Shown here: positions 9,122-20,987 of the stretch, in pieces | Position numbering within the stretch: the first letter of the stretch is position 1 | Layout: each line of letters begins with the position of its first letter | NCBI GenBank assembly: GCA_916048095.2 | Contig: OU696572.1 | Span: 5,847,362-5,911,361 of the forward strand | Direction of reading: 5' to 3' | DNA: 64,000 bases | DNA from: Sacculina carcini | Taxonomy: Eukaryota; Arthropoda; Thecostraca; Sacculinidae | Made by a program: the position numbers and the translations under genes | The notes under the pieces: model-generated | Told to the model about the DNA's origin: nothing | Database searches by the model: none | What the model saw: only the letters and a program-made list of their open reading frames with translations

Positions 9122-9919
9122 ATGCTCTGTTAAATTCTACAGCATTTTCTGTGTTGTTTCTTTTGTATGTACATTTCTCTATACGTCTCACCAGCTTCTT
9201 CTGGTTCTCAGAGAGCTTTCCCAGTAGTACCGAAAAACTCATTTTTGCCCGAGGCACCTTTCGACATATATTAATGTCAATTTCAGGGGCATATATATAC
9301 ACATAACAATCGTAAATAAATATACACTAAACTGAAAATCAAATTTGAATGAGACGTTAAATACTCTAGAAAATTCCAATATAAAAGTATATAAAATTCA
9401 TGCCGAGTGCACATTTGCACAATCCGTCATTTGCCAGGAGCATAACATCAGAAAGCTCAAAATGATAGAGGCAGTGTTGATTTGTACGCGGAAACCAACT
9501 ATAAACGTCCAACAACAGCCTGACGTAATTCTTCCATCTATTAGACAAAACAACATCAACAACCAACAGAGAAGCGCATCACAACATCCTGCACCTAGCC
9601 AGAATTTATCTACATCAAACGGCAGTGCAAATGTGCACTCGGCATGAATTTTATATACTTTTATATTGGAATTTTCTAGAGTATTTAACGTCTCATTCAA
9701 ATTTGATTTTCAGTTTAGTGTATATTTATTTACGATTGTTATGTGTATATATATGCCCCTGAAGATGACATTAATATATGTCGAAAGGTGCCTCGGGCAA
9801 AAATGAGTTTTTCGGTACTACTGGGAAAGCTCTCTGAGAACCAGAAGAAGCTGGTGAGACGTATAGAGAAATGTACATACAAAAGAAACAACACAGAAAA
9901 TGCTGTAGAATTTAACAGA

Positions 9920-9923
<4 letters not shown>
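9122..9923. repeat. Hairpin element: 299-bp inverted arms, 204-bp spacer
   Basis: Arm 9122-9420 and arm 9625-9923 are near-perfect reverse complements of equal length; two mismatches are visible in the segment where the right arm reads cctgaagatgacat. The spacer 9421-9624 is unique. The pair is flanked on both sides by (TA)n. No frame is shared between arms except by symmetry, so I call no gene. The right arm holds a hammerhead-like core (see findings). Confidence 0.9.

Positions 9924-9963
<40 letters not shown>
9924..9963. repeat. (AT)n microsatellite
   Basis: About 20 AT units leading directly into the conserved gagatcctctgtgtg terminus of the foldback element. Confidence 0.9.
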
Positions 9964-9964
<1 letters not shown>

Positions 9965-9968
<4 letters not shown>

Positions 9969-11660
9969 TCCTCTGTGTGTCTGTGTGTGTGTGTGTGTGT
10001 GTCCCACCCTCCTTGGTCGATTTTCTATCAGCTAATACTCGGCCATGACTTGGCGTACTCGCTAAAAATTTATACCATCATTTTGGAAATTTTCTTGTCT
10101 ACACTTAACACTACATTTTAAATTTTAAAAATGAAAAAAAAAAAAGTGATAGCGGTGAAAAGACAAAATGAACCCTGAAAAATGCGAAAATTTGGGTCAG
10201 TTTTCTGAAGACTACTCCTCCTAAACGAGCAATGGTACAACTATACAAATTATACCACTGTGTAGAAAATGTTCTGTTCTACTCAACGAATTATAATTTA
10301 TACCCAAAAATTAAATAAAAAACATGTAAAATGGAAAAAAAATCAATCTACATTCAAAATTTTATTTAAACTCCACGCGTCCGATTTTCTATATTTTTTT
10401 ATCTATTTCTCAAAAACTAATTATCACACATCTAAATAAATAACACCATCATGCTGGGATTTTTTTATCTACAACACGGTATAATTTTTAATTTTCCAAA
10501 GTGTATTAAAAAAAAGTTACGGCGGTGTGAAGTGTAAATGACAAAGTCAAAAAAGCAAAATTAGCACAAAAAACGTGAATATTTTGGTCAATATTCCGCT
10601 ATCTATTTCTCATAAACCAACAATGATACAGCTATAAAAATTATACTTTTGTGTAGATAATTTTGTGTTCTACAAGAAAAATTAAAATTTATACCCACAA
10701 ATGATACAAAAAACGTGTAAAATTGGCGAAATTCTCAAATACATCCAAAATTACACTTGAACACCGGGCGACTCCAAAATTTCTAGCACGATGGTATACT
10801 TTATTGTAATGTGTGACAAATATTTCTTGAGAAATAGGTAGAAAAACGAATTTATTTCTATCACCCGGTGTTCAAGTGTAATTTTGGATGTATTTGAGAA
10901 TTTTGCCAATTTTACACGTTTTTTGTATCATTTGTGGGTATAAATTATACCTTTTCTTGTAGAACACAAAATTATCTACACAATAGTATAATTTTTATAG
11001 CTGTACCATTGCTGGTTTATGAGGAATATATAGCGGAATATTGACCAAAATATTCACGTTTTTGTGTGCTAATTTTGCTTTTTGACTTTGTCATTTACAC
11101 TTCACACCGCCGTAACTTTTTTTAATACACTTTGGAAAATTAAAAATTATACCGTGTTGTAGCAATCAAAATTCCCAGCATGATGGTATTATTTATTTAG
11201 ATGTGTGATAATTAGTTTTTGAGAAATAGAGAAAAAAGTATAGAAAATCGGACGCGTGGAGTTTAAATAAAATTTTGAATGTAGATTGATTTTTTTTCCA
11301 TTTTACATGTTTTATATTTAATTTTTGGGTATAAATTATAGTTCGTTGAGTAGAACAGAAAATTTTCTACACAGTGGTATAATTTGTATAGTTGTACCAT
11401 TGCTGGTTTAGGAGGAGTAGTCTTCAGAAAATTGACCAAAATTTTCGCATTTTTCAGGGTTCATTTTGTCTTTTCACCGCTATAACTTTTTTTGGTTTCA
11501 TTTTTGAAATTTAAAATTTAATCTAAAGTGTAGACAAGAAAATTTCCAACGTGATGGTATATATTGTTAGCGGGTACGCCAAGTGGTGGCCGAGTATTAG
11601 CTGATAGAAAATGGACCAAGGATGGTGAACACACACACACACAGAGGATCTCTTTTATAT
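9965..11660. mobile_element. Foldback Helitron-like AT-rich element (two 0.8-kb inverted arms)
   Basis: The left arm (about 9965-10771) begins gagatcctctgtgtg, then (TG)n, ccaccctccttggtc and ctatcagctaatactcggcc. The right arm (about 10860-11660) is its inverted copy, ending cacacagaggatctctttta. The 88-bp centre (10772-10859) is unpaired. The arms contain the divergent modules that recur at 12840, 16430, 24350, 39540, 44600 and 62455 (words: accatcatgctgggaatttt, gttacggcggtgtgaagt, ttgaacaccgggcgac). No coding capacity. The terminus (TA)n-AAAGAGATCCTCTGTGTG resembles Helitron 5' ends; two such ends head-out make this a foldback. Confidence 0.75.
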
Positions 11661-11670
11661 ATATATATAT

Positions 11671-11880
11671 ACCGTAAAAACTCTACGGCACCTCAACCTC
11701 AACGGTTTGAACGGCACCTCAAGTAGAACGGCACATTGTGGAATAATTTAAAAATTGAACGGCCCCCTCTTATTGAACGGCACCTCAAATTAAACGTCAA
11801 TTTTAGCACTTGTGTATGTCACTGGACTGTTTGTGTGTGTGCGTGTGTCTATGTGCGGTCGTCGTCGGCATTACTACCGC
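11671..11880 (+). repeat. 210-bp block duplicated at 15932-16141
   Basis: The block starts ccgtaaaaactctacggcac, contains several cggcacctcaa words, then a tgtgtgtgcgtgtg tract, and ends gtcggcattactaccgc. The copy at 15932 is nearly identical (differences near 11721 and 11753). This copy ends 26 bp before DNA2 exon 11906 and supplies its T/G-rich acceptor region. Both copies directly abut an inverted Helitron-like terminus through (TA)n. Confidence 0.8.
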
Positions 11881-11905
11881 ATGCGCTGACTTACGTTACT
11901 GACAG

Positions 11906-12100
11906 GCTGCTGAAAACGTGGCCGGAGCGTCGGCACCGTCGTGGTTGACGGCCGTGCTGGACCGGCGGCTGTCACACTCGGCGGTACTGCTCGATACGGG
12001 CGATCTCAACTGGCATCACTCGGTGCACGCCGTTAACGGAGTGACCAACGCGGCCGAGGCGCGACTGACAGCCTTTGTGGCGGCACAATTGGCGCAGCAG
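11906..12100 (+). CDS. DNA2: DNA2 exon, mid C-terminal RecA-like domain (65 codons)
   Basis: Acceptor AG at 11904-11905, donor CAG|GTAAGC at 12100/12101, 195 nt, phase 0. It encodes WLTAVLDRRLSHSAVLLDTG, then VNGVTNAAEARLTAFVAAQL. In DNA2 this is the stretch between the QYRM motif and the APYR segment, containing the VxNxxEAxL pattern. The exon is GC-rich (many cgg/gcg) against an AT-rich intron, which supports genuine coding. No stops interrupt it. Confidence 0.83.
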
Positions 12101-12839
12101 GTAAGCTGCACCACCAGCGGGCTGCTGCAGTTTGTATAGGAGTGCTGTAAATAAACCATAGTGAAAAAGTAGGTATTATTACAAGGATTATGTTATACTA
12201 GCAAGAACATCATTCATAATACACCGGTATAATGAACAACAGAAAGCCAAAACAGACAAAAAGCAAGCGGGGTAAGTATTGTCGCAGACAAATTCAAATA
12301 TTTATACAGACATAGTCAATTTACGCCATTCTCCCCGGTAGACAATAAGATGTATCTTGGGTCCACCAACATAAATCTAGCAGGACGCCGGCTCGAACGG
12401 GAGCTGCACCGGGGAACATGATCAGGTACCGCGCCAGGGGACAGCAGAGATCCAGGCAGTTGGACCTCAAACAAATTTACAAGTTTACAAATTTACAATA
12501 CCTAAGCTAGCTAAACGAGACATAGCTAATATACAACAATGCAAAACAATTAGGTATCCATCAACATATATCTAGCTGGAGGCTTTCTCGAACGAGAGTT
12601 GCGCCAAAGAACATGCTGAGGGTGAGCGCCAGGGGACGACCGAGAGGGACCACATTATGATCGGTACCGACGCTCGATGTTTGAATATCGGCAGTTTTTA
12701 CATCAGGTAATAAGTCCAGTACGTGATCTTTCTTTTCCAGCTCAATAGCGATGGGAGTTGGAGCCAATTGTCTCAATGATATATTGGATTCGAGACCATC
12801 GAAAGTACGTATGTTGGCGTGTAACAAATATGTTATTTA
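12101..12839 (+). other. DNA2 intron; two related unrecognised segments
   Basis: Segments near 12345-12440 and 12550-12645 share ordered words (aacatalatctagc-like start, ctcgaacg, gagctgc/gagttgc, gaacatg, gcgccagggga) and look like two copies of one repeat. An open frame on the minus strand across the second (12561-12827) has no motif I recognise. Confidence 0.35.
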
Positions 12840-13776
12840 TGTGTTCAAATATGTGTTTTATGTGTAACAAATAGTTACTGAGAAATAGTAGAAAAATGAA
12901 TTAATTTTAGTCGCCCGGTGTTCAAGTGTAATTTTGGATGTATTTGAGAATTTTGACAATTTTACACGTTTTTTGTATCATTTGTGGGTATAAATTATAG
13001 CTTATCTTGTAGAACACAAAATTATCTACACAGTAGTATATTCCTGTGTAATCGCAAGTGCGCATAATATCTGTCAAATTGGCAATATGTCCTTTTGACT
13101 TTACACCGCCGTAACTTCCTTCAGATACACTTTGGAAAATTACAAATTATACCGTATTGTAGAAAACAAGATTTGTAGCACGATGGTATAATTCATTTTT
13201 ATTTGTAACAAATAGTTACTGAGAAATAGTAGAAAAATGAATTAATTTTAGTCGCGCGGTGTTCAAGTGTAATTTTGGATGTATTTGAGAATTTTGCCAA
13301 TTTTACACGTTTTTTGTATTATTTGTGGGTATAAATTATAGCTTATCTTGTAGAACACAAAATTATCTACACAGTAGTATATTCCTGTGTAATCGCAAGT
13401 GCGTAAATTGTGATTGGACTTCAGTGAAATTAAATCAGTGTATATTCATGTGCAATCGCAAGTGCGCATAATACCTGTCAAATTGGCAACATGACATTTT
13501 GACTTTACACCGCCGTAACTTCCTTCAGATACACTTTGGAAAATTACAAATTATACCGTATTGTAGAAAACAAGATTTCTAGCACGATGGTATAATTTAT
13601 TTTAATGTGTGACAAATAGTTCTTGAGAAATTGGTAGAAAAATGAATTAATTCTAGTCACCCGGTGTTCAAGTGTAATTTTTTTATGTATTTGAGAATTT
13701 TGCCAATTTTACACGTTTTTTGTATCATTTGTGGGTATAAAATATAATTTTTCTTGTAGAACACAAACTTATCTAC

Positions 13777-15175
13777 AGTGCCGGCAAAACAAATCTTTAC
13801 ATCTCGGTGGCAAGAAAAAACTTTACACGGAGTACCTCTGCGCAATACTTCACGTGCCCCAGTGATGATAAACGATAGAGACAAAATTATTGGTTTGATA
13901 CTTCATGTCTACCTCCTAAACTAGCGTTTGCCACCCAGATAAACTATTGTAATCATTTGTGGTCGTGTTGTGGGTTTGGTAGTGTTGGGCTAGTTTTGGT
14001 TACCTTTTTGTGTAATTTGTTGAAAGTTTGGTGAATTGCAACTTTATTCAAGCTGCACACCATGGGTCGAAAGAAACTTAGAATTGAAGGGAAAGCTCGT
14101 GGTATAACTCTGTTGGAGAATGGGCACTCTGTGATCGCTGTGGCCAAAGATCTAGGGGTGTCCAGGGAGGCCATCTACCAGCTGAAGCGCCTGGCGGCAG
14201 ACCTTCCTCTCGGAGCAGTACCTCCTAGAAAAACTGGCTCGGGGGCACCCAGGAAAACCACAACGAGGACAAATCAGCTCCTCGAACGTGAGGTGATGGT
14301 CAATCCATCAATAACTGCAAGCCAGCTGAAGAACAAGCACCCGGAGCTGTTGTACAACGTCTCGACGAGGACCATTCGTCACCGACTGCAGAAAGACCTG
14401 GGCCTTCCCAGTCGGCGCGCTGCGAAAAAACCTTTGCTCACGGCGGCAATGAAGAAAAGAAGGCTTCTGTTCTGTAAGAAGTATCTGCACTGGACGGCTG
14501 AAGACTGGAAAAATGTAATGTTCTCTGATGAGAGCACATTTAGACTGGTCAGATGTGGCTCGAAGACCGTTCGTCGTCCCAGCTCGGCGTCACGGTATGA
14601 CCCCAAGTTCACTGTGAAAACCGTGAAGCACCCTGACAGTGTCATGGTTTGGGGTGCTTTTAGTGGCAAAATTAGCAGAGGGGGTTTGTTTTTCCTCCCC
14701 AAAAACCAGACCATGAGAGCAGCAAATTATATAGGGGTTTTGGACCAGCATGTCCTGGGTCCTTACGCTGCTCATGGTTGTTCCCATTTCATGCACGATG
14801 GCACCCCAGCACACAAAGCAAAAATTGTAACAAGATTTCTGAATGAGCACGGAGTCAATATTTTGGAGTGGCCCGGCAATTCCACCGACCTAAACCCCAT
14901 AGAAAACGCCTGGGTCGTCATGAAGAACAGAGTTGAAGAAGCCCGGCCGAGCAGCGTGGACGAGTTGAAAACCGAGCTGCAGCGCATCTGGACCACCATG
15001 GAGCCAGAATATTTTTCTAATCTGGCTGAATCGATGCCCAGTAGGCTGAGAATGGTTATTAAGTGTAAAGGTGAAATGACCAAATATTTGTTGTAGTGTG
15101 TTTTTGTTATTAAATACATTTAATGTGAAGTTTGCCATTTTTTCGCCCATGTAAAGATTTTGTTTGCCGGCACTG
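13777..15175 (+). mobile_element. Tc1/mariner-superfamily element, complete with TIRs and TA duplication
   Basis: A 1,399-bp element begins CAGTGCCGGCAAAACAAATC and ends with its imperfect reverse complement (gattttgtttgccggcactg); the TIRs are about 27 bp. TA at 13775-13776 and 15176-15177 is the target duplication. Removing the element leaves the sequence ttatcTAcacaatag, which exists uninterrupted in the related foldback arm near 10975, so the empty site is confirmed by a paralogue inside this window. It encodes one intact transposase. Confidence 0.95.
14062..15096 (+). CDS. Tc1-type transposase (344 aa), intact
   Basis: ATG at 14062 to TAG at 15094-15096, no stops or shifts. Residues 1-60 form a helix-turn-helix (GHSVIAVAKDLGVSREAIYQ) and residues 75-115 a second one (NTR-like STRTIRHRLQKDLGLPSRRA). 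The catalytic triad is DD34E: SDEST (first Asp), MHDGTPAHKA (second Asp) and LNPIENAW (Glu), with 34 residues between the last two. It cuts at the TIRs and inserts into TA. Length matches active Tc1 transposases (about 340 aa). A basic GRKK near the N-terminus and a KKR stretch could serve nuclear import. Its GC content is much higher than the surrounding AT-rich repeat. The element is likely young; whether it is active cannot be read from sequence. Confidence 0.95.
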   Translation: MGRKKLRIEGKARGITLLENGHSVIAVAKDLGVSREAIYQLKRLAADLPLGAVPPRKTGSGAPRKTTTRTNQLLEREVMVNPSITASQLKNKHPELLYNVSTRTIRHRLQKDLGLPSRRAAKKPLLTAAMKKRRLLFCKKYLHWTAEDWKNVMFSDESTFRLVRCGSKTVRRPSSASRYDPKFTVKTVKHPDSVMVWGAFSGKISRGGLFFLPKNQTMRAANYIGVLDQHVLGPYAAHGCSHFMHDGTPAHKAKIVTRFLNEHGVNILEWPGNSTDLNPIENAWVVMKNRVEEARPSSVDELKTELQRIWTTMEPEYFSNLAESMPSRLRMVIKCKGEMTKYLL

Positions 15176-15821
15176 TACACAATAGTATAATTTTTATAGC
15201 TGTACCATTGCTGGTTTATGAGGAATAGATAGCGGAATATTGACTAAAATATTCACGTTTTTTTGCTAATTTTGCCTTTTTGACTTTGTCTTTTACAGTT
15301 CACACCGCCGTAACTTTTTTATACACTTTGGAAAATTAAAAATTATACCGTGTTGTAGAAAACAAAATTTCCAGCATGATGGTATTATTTATTTAGACGT
15401 GTGATAATTACTTTTTGAGAAATAGAGAAAAAAGTATAGAAGTTCGGACGCGTGGAGTTTAAATATAATTTTGAATGTAGATTGAATTTTTTCCATTTTA
15501 CATGTTTTATATTCAATTTTTGGGTATGAATTATAGTTTGTTGAGTAGAACAGAAAATTTTCTTCACAGTGGTATAATTTTTATAGTCTTCAGAATATTG
15601 ATCGAAAATTTCGCATTTTTCAGGGTTCATTTTGTATTTTCACCGCTATAACTTTTTTTGGTTTAATTTTTAAAATTTGAAATTTAGCATATCGTGTAGA
15701 CAATAAAATTTTGAACGTAATGGTATAAATTGTTAGCAAATATGCCAAGTGGTGGCCGAGTAGTAGCTGATAGAAAATGGAACAAGGATGGTGAACACAC
15801 ACACACACACACAGAGGATCT

Positions 15822-15842
15822 CTTTTATATATATAGATATAT

Positions 15843-15933
<91 letters not shown>
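15822..15933. repeat. (TA)n microsatellite, about 110 bp
   Basis: A near-pure TA run interrupted by a few tagata words, between the inverted Helitron-like terminus and the duplicated 210-bp block. Confidence 0.95.
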
Positions 15934-15935
<2 letters not shown>

Positions 15936-16141
15936 GTAAAAACTCTACGGCACCTCAACCTCAACGGTTTGAACGGCACCTCAAATAGAACGGCACATTG
16001 TGGAATAATTGAAAAATTGAACGGCCCCCTCTTATTGAACGGCACCTCAAATTAAACGTCAATTTTAGCACTTGTGTATGTCACTGGACTGTTTGTGTGT
16101 GTGCGTGTGTCTATGTGCGGTCGTCGTCGGCATTACTACCG
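15932..16141 (+). repeat. Second copy of the 210-bp block at 11671-11880
   Basis: Same start (ccgtaaaaactctacggcac) and same end (ggcattactaccgc) as the copy next to the DNA2 exon at 11906, after which the sequences diverge completely. It is followed by another inverted terminus (cagacagatgatctctttta, about 16180-16200) and (TA)n at 16196-16232. Confidence 0.8.
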
Positions 16142-16190
16142 CTGGAGGTTGGAGGGTTGGACAGACAGACACACACACAGACAGATGATC

Positions 16191-16236
<46 letters not shown>

Positions 16237-16248
16237 GAAGTTTTCGAC

Positions 16249-16421
16249 ATATATGAAGAAAGAAAAGAAAACACAAATGACTGCCACTCTTCGTCAAACG
16301 TTTCGGTCTTGAGACCTTCGTCAGTGACTGATCTGTTTATAGTCACTGACGAAGGTCTCAAGACCGAAACGTTTGACGAAGAGTGGCAGTCATTTGTGTT
16401 TTCTTTTCTTCCTTCATATAT
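16249..16421. repeat. 81-bp inverted repeat with hammerhead-like core
   Basis: Arms 16249-16329 and 16341-16421 are near-perfect reverse complements with an 11-nt loop. The right arm reads CTGACGA (16346-16352), a GGTC-TCAA-GACC stem-loop, then GAAAC (16366-16370). Flanked by (TA)n on both sides. Comparable in design to the 299-bp hairpin at 9122. Confidence 0.85.
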
Positions 16422-16429
16422 ATATATAT

Positions 16430-19400
16430 ATATAAAAGAGATCCTCTGTGTGTGTGTGTGTGTGTGTGTCTGTGTGTTCACCATCCTTGGTCCATTTTCT
16501 ATCAGCTAATACTCGGCCACCACCTGGCGTACCCGCTGAAAATTTTTACCATCATGTTGGAAATTTTCTTGTCTACACTTAACACTAAATTTTAAATTTT
16601 AAAAATAAAACCAAAAAAAGTTATTGCGGTGAAAAGACAAAATGAACCCTAAAAAATGCGAAAATTTTGGTCGATTTTCTGAAGACTACTCCTCCTAAAC
16701 CAGCAATGGTACAACTATACAAATTATGCCACTGTGTATAAAATTTTTCTTCTACTCAACGCACTATAATTTATACCCAAAAATGGAATATAAAACATGT
16801 AAAATGGAAAAAAATTCAATCTACATTCAAAATTTTATTTAAACTCCACGCCTCAAATTTTCTATACTTTTTTCTCTATTTCTCAAAAAATAGTTATCAC
16901 ACATCTAAATAAATAATACCATCTTGCTGGGAATTTTCTTTTCTACAACACAGTATAATTTTTAATTTTTCAAAGTATATTAAAAAAACGTTACGGCGGT
17001 GTGAAGTGTAAATGACAAAGTCAAAAAGGCAAAATTAGCACACAAAAACGTGAATATTTTGGTCAATATTCCGCTATCTATTCCTCATAAACCAGCAATG
17101 GTACAGCTATAAAAATTATACTATTGTGTAGATAATTTTGTGTTCTACAATAAAAATTATAATTTATACCCACAAATGATACAAAAAACGTGTAAAATTG
17201 GCGAAATTCTCAAATAGATCCAAAATTTCACTTGAACACCGGTTGATTAAAATTAATTCATTTTTCTACTATTTCTCAGTAACTATCTGTCACACATTAA
17301 AATAAATTATACCATCGTGCTAGAAATTTTGTTTTCTACAATACGGTATAATTGTTAATTTTCCAAAGTGAACCTAAAGGAAGTCACGGCGGTGTAAAGT
17401 CAAATTGTCATGTTGCCAATTTGACAGCTATTATGCACACTTGCGATTACACAGGAATATACAACTGTGTAGATAATTTTTTGTTCTACAAGATAAGCTA
17501 TAATTCATACCCACAAATGATACAAAAAACGTGTAAAATTGGCAAAATTCTCAAATACATCCAAAATTACACTTGAACACCGGGCGACTAAAATTAATTA
17601 ATTTTTCTACTATTTCTCAGTAACTATTTGTTATACATGAAAATAAATTATACCATCGTGCTAGATTTTGTTAGATTAAATTTTGTTTTCTACAATACGG
17701 TATAATTTTTTATTTTCCAAAGTGTATCTAAAGGAAGTTACGGCGGTGTAAAGTCAAAATGTCATGTTGCCAATTTGACAGCTATTATGCGCACTTGCGA
17801 TTACACATGAATATACACTGATTTAATTTCACTGAAGTCCAATCACAATTTACGCACTTGCGATTACACAGGAATATACTACTGTGTAGAGAATTTTGTG
17901 TTCTACAATATAAGCTATAATTTATACCCACAAATGGTACAAAAAACGTGTAAAATTGGCAAAATTCTCAAATACATCCAAAATTACACTTGAACACCGG
18001 CGACTAAAATTAATTCATTTTTCTACTATTTCTCAGTAACTTTTTGTTATACATAAAAATAAATTATACCATCGTGCTAGAAATCTTGTTTTCTACAATA
18101 CGGTATAATTTGTCATTTTCCAAAGGGTATCTGAAGGAGGTTACGGCGGTGTAAAGTCAAAAGGACATATTGCCAATTTGACAGCTATTATGCGCACTTG
18201 CGATTACACAGGAATATACACCGATTAAATTTCACTGAAGCCCAATCACAATTAAGAATGCAATATATTATCTCCAAGCATGGATGGTGTGGTTGTATTG
18301 CGTACAGTTTAATTAATGCTAAACTATCATGAATAGAAAGTCTTTATTGTCCTCAATATTTACACATCAAATGTTCCGCACGACGGGCGGGTAAAATGCT
18401 ACTTGGAACAAAGTAAGCTACTGAATTTTACTGTGTAATTTAATTGGTTTAATTTCAAGTTGCATACGCTTAAGTTGCATAAGGATACGGGTTGTAATAT
18501 CATGCAATGCCAAGTATATGCATATGCTGTTTTAGAGGAAGCATTAATCTGGAATTATAGAGATGTTTCATTGTTTTGATAGTGTTACACTTCTGAATTA
18601 CTACACACGAAGGACGGGTGTGAATTTGAGCAGTGTTGAGGGAAAATCATCGTCAATAATTAAAACAAGAATTTACAAATTTGACTTTTTTATTGGTCGT
18701 TTTTCATCAATTTTCTTTGTGTTTGTTTCGTGTTTGAGTTCTGAATTATTCCGCACGACGGGCAGCTTTAAATATGAGGCGGGTTGTGGAAAAACATGTT
18801 TTCTAAATTGAAACATAAATTTCACATTTAGACTTTTATATTAGCTGAAACTTTCCTATGGGTTTGTTTTTCTTTTTCAATTTGCACTAATTATTTTATG
18901 AATTCAATATTAATTATATTTTATGAACTGTTCCGCATGACGGGCGAATTAAATGTATCTATAAAGAGTGGGTTTAAATGATAGCGAGGTATATGATATT
19001 TTGCTAGCAGTAAATATTCTAGCGATAAAAGTAGAATAGCTCTTAAGCAAATGATTTTGGAGAATGATGTGAACCTTTAAATATATTTTGCGATCTGATG
19101 ATATATGTATTAGGAAATACGTAGCAGAATATAGATTGCATAATATAATATCGGCTGTAATATCAAGGGCTGTAATATCGGTGTAATCCAAAAAATGACA
19201 ACTGTATGAATATGATGCATTAGTGGAAGCATTAACCGGGAATTATGAGATAATATGATAATGGTGTATAATTATATCGCATTATGCAACAAATGTGAAT
19301 TTAGCTGCCTTACAGTTTGGTCCCGATACTATATTGGCGGGTTGAGAGAAAAGTATTGGTGGGCCGCGTGTTTGGGACCCCTGGGGTAGATAATCTCAGT

Positions 19401-20987
19401 GTTCTGATTACAAATTATGATCGCATCAGTATATTTTGTGATCACAAACTAATAAGTTAAATCACCTCAGACTAGGCTGAGAGCGGTCAAGATTGGATGG
19501 TTGTGTTGGGTTGGGTAGGTTTGACTCAGGTTATATTGGGTTTTAATGATGGCGGAAAATATATAAATTTTAACAATAAATATTATAGCGGTAAAAGTGA
19601 AATAGTACTTAAGCAAATGATATTGGGGAATGATGTTAAGTAATAAATATAGTTTGGAAACATTCTGATGAAAAGATTTCATCATCTTTAATTGTTTGTT
19701 TCGTGTTTGTTTTCTGAATTATACCACACGACGGGCAGATTTATATATCAGGCGGGTTGAGTGATAATATTTGTCAAAATAAGAACAAAAATATTCACAT
19801 TTAGACTTTTCTATTGGTTAATATATTTATAGGTTACATTTTTGGGTTTTCAATTTGTATTCATTATATTTTATGGATTTGATATGAATTTTATTGTATT
19901 AATTGTTCCGCACGACGGGTGGGCTTAAAAAAAGTATTTTTAGATCATTTTTTCAAATGGTTCATTTAAAAAAAGGTATTTTTTTTAAAATAAAAATGTT
20001 CCGCGGGCAGCAACTATAGACAATAGAACGTTGAATTTCCCCTGTAGAATTAATCCATACACAAAACCAATGGATTTTACTTCAAATATGAATTTTATTG
20101 TATGAATTGTTCCGCACGACGGGCGGCTTTAAAAAGTGTTTCCATTTTTTAGTTCATTTTTTCAAATTGTTCATTTAGAAAACAGTTTTTATATATAAAT
20201 AAAAATGTTCCGCGGGCAGCAACTATAGACAATAGAACGTTCAATTCACCCTATAGAATTAATCCATACACAAAACCAATTTATTTGACTTGAAGATGCA
20301 GAGCGGATCGTGTTCGAGTTCTGAATTATTCAGCACGACGGGCGGGTTTAAAAATGACTCAGGCGGACTGAGGGGAAATATATTGTCGAAATAAAAATAA
20401 TTAAACTTATAATTTTCAATTGATTAATATTTTTATGAGTGTACCTTATTTCATTTTTATTTTTCCATATTTTTTTATGAATTGAATATGAATTTCATGT
20501 TATGAATTGCTCCGCACAACGGGCGGGTTTTAATGCTATATATATACATAAAGAAAAAATTATCTGTCTGTCTGTGTATGTATGCTTGAATATGAGGTGA
20601 CATAATTGCGCTGGTTCATGGTTCCCTGGTTCAATGATCAGGGGCTTCAAACGCAAACGAAGCGATGGCTCATTTTTATGAAATAAAAATGTCCCGCGGG
20701 CAGCAATAAAACGTTCAATTTCACCGTATAGAATGAATTCATATACACAACTAATGGATTTGACTTCAAGAACCAGAACGGACGGTGTTCGAGTTCTGAG
20801 TTATTCCTCACGTCGGGCGGGTTTAAATATGAGGCGGGTTGAGTGAAAATATTTTGTCAAAATAAAATTAAAAATAATGAAATTTAGACCTTTTAATTGA
20901 TTAAGGTTTTCATGAGTTTGCCTTATTTATTTTTAATTTGCAATATTTTTATGAATTGTTCCGCACAGCGGGCGGGTTTTAATGCTA

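Larger units (their letters stand above)
12840..15815 (-). mobile_element. Helitron-like AT-rich element, minus orientation, split by Tc1
   Basis: Modules with the same words as the 9965 element run from 12840 to 13775 and resume at 15178, ending with cacacacagaggatctctttta at about 15800-15828. The stretch 13090-13560 contains two tandem copies of a module with gttcaagtgtaattttggat and taacttccttcagatacac. A complete Tc1 element sits inside. No coding capacity of its own. Confidence 0.7.

Noticed and set aside
9345..9647. Mirror-image open frames in the 299-bp hairpin (MNETLNTLENSNIKVYK on both strands)
   Set aside because: They exist on both strands only because the arms are inverted copies; no homology is recognised.
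15730..15939. Tyr/Ile repeat protein (YIYIYI)
   Set aside because: Translation of the (TA)n microsatellite.
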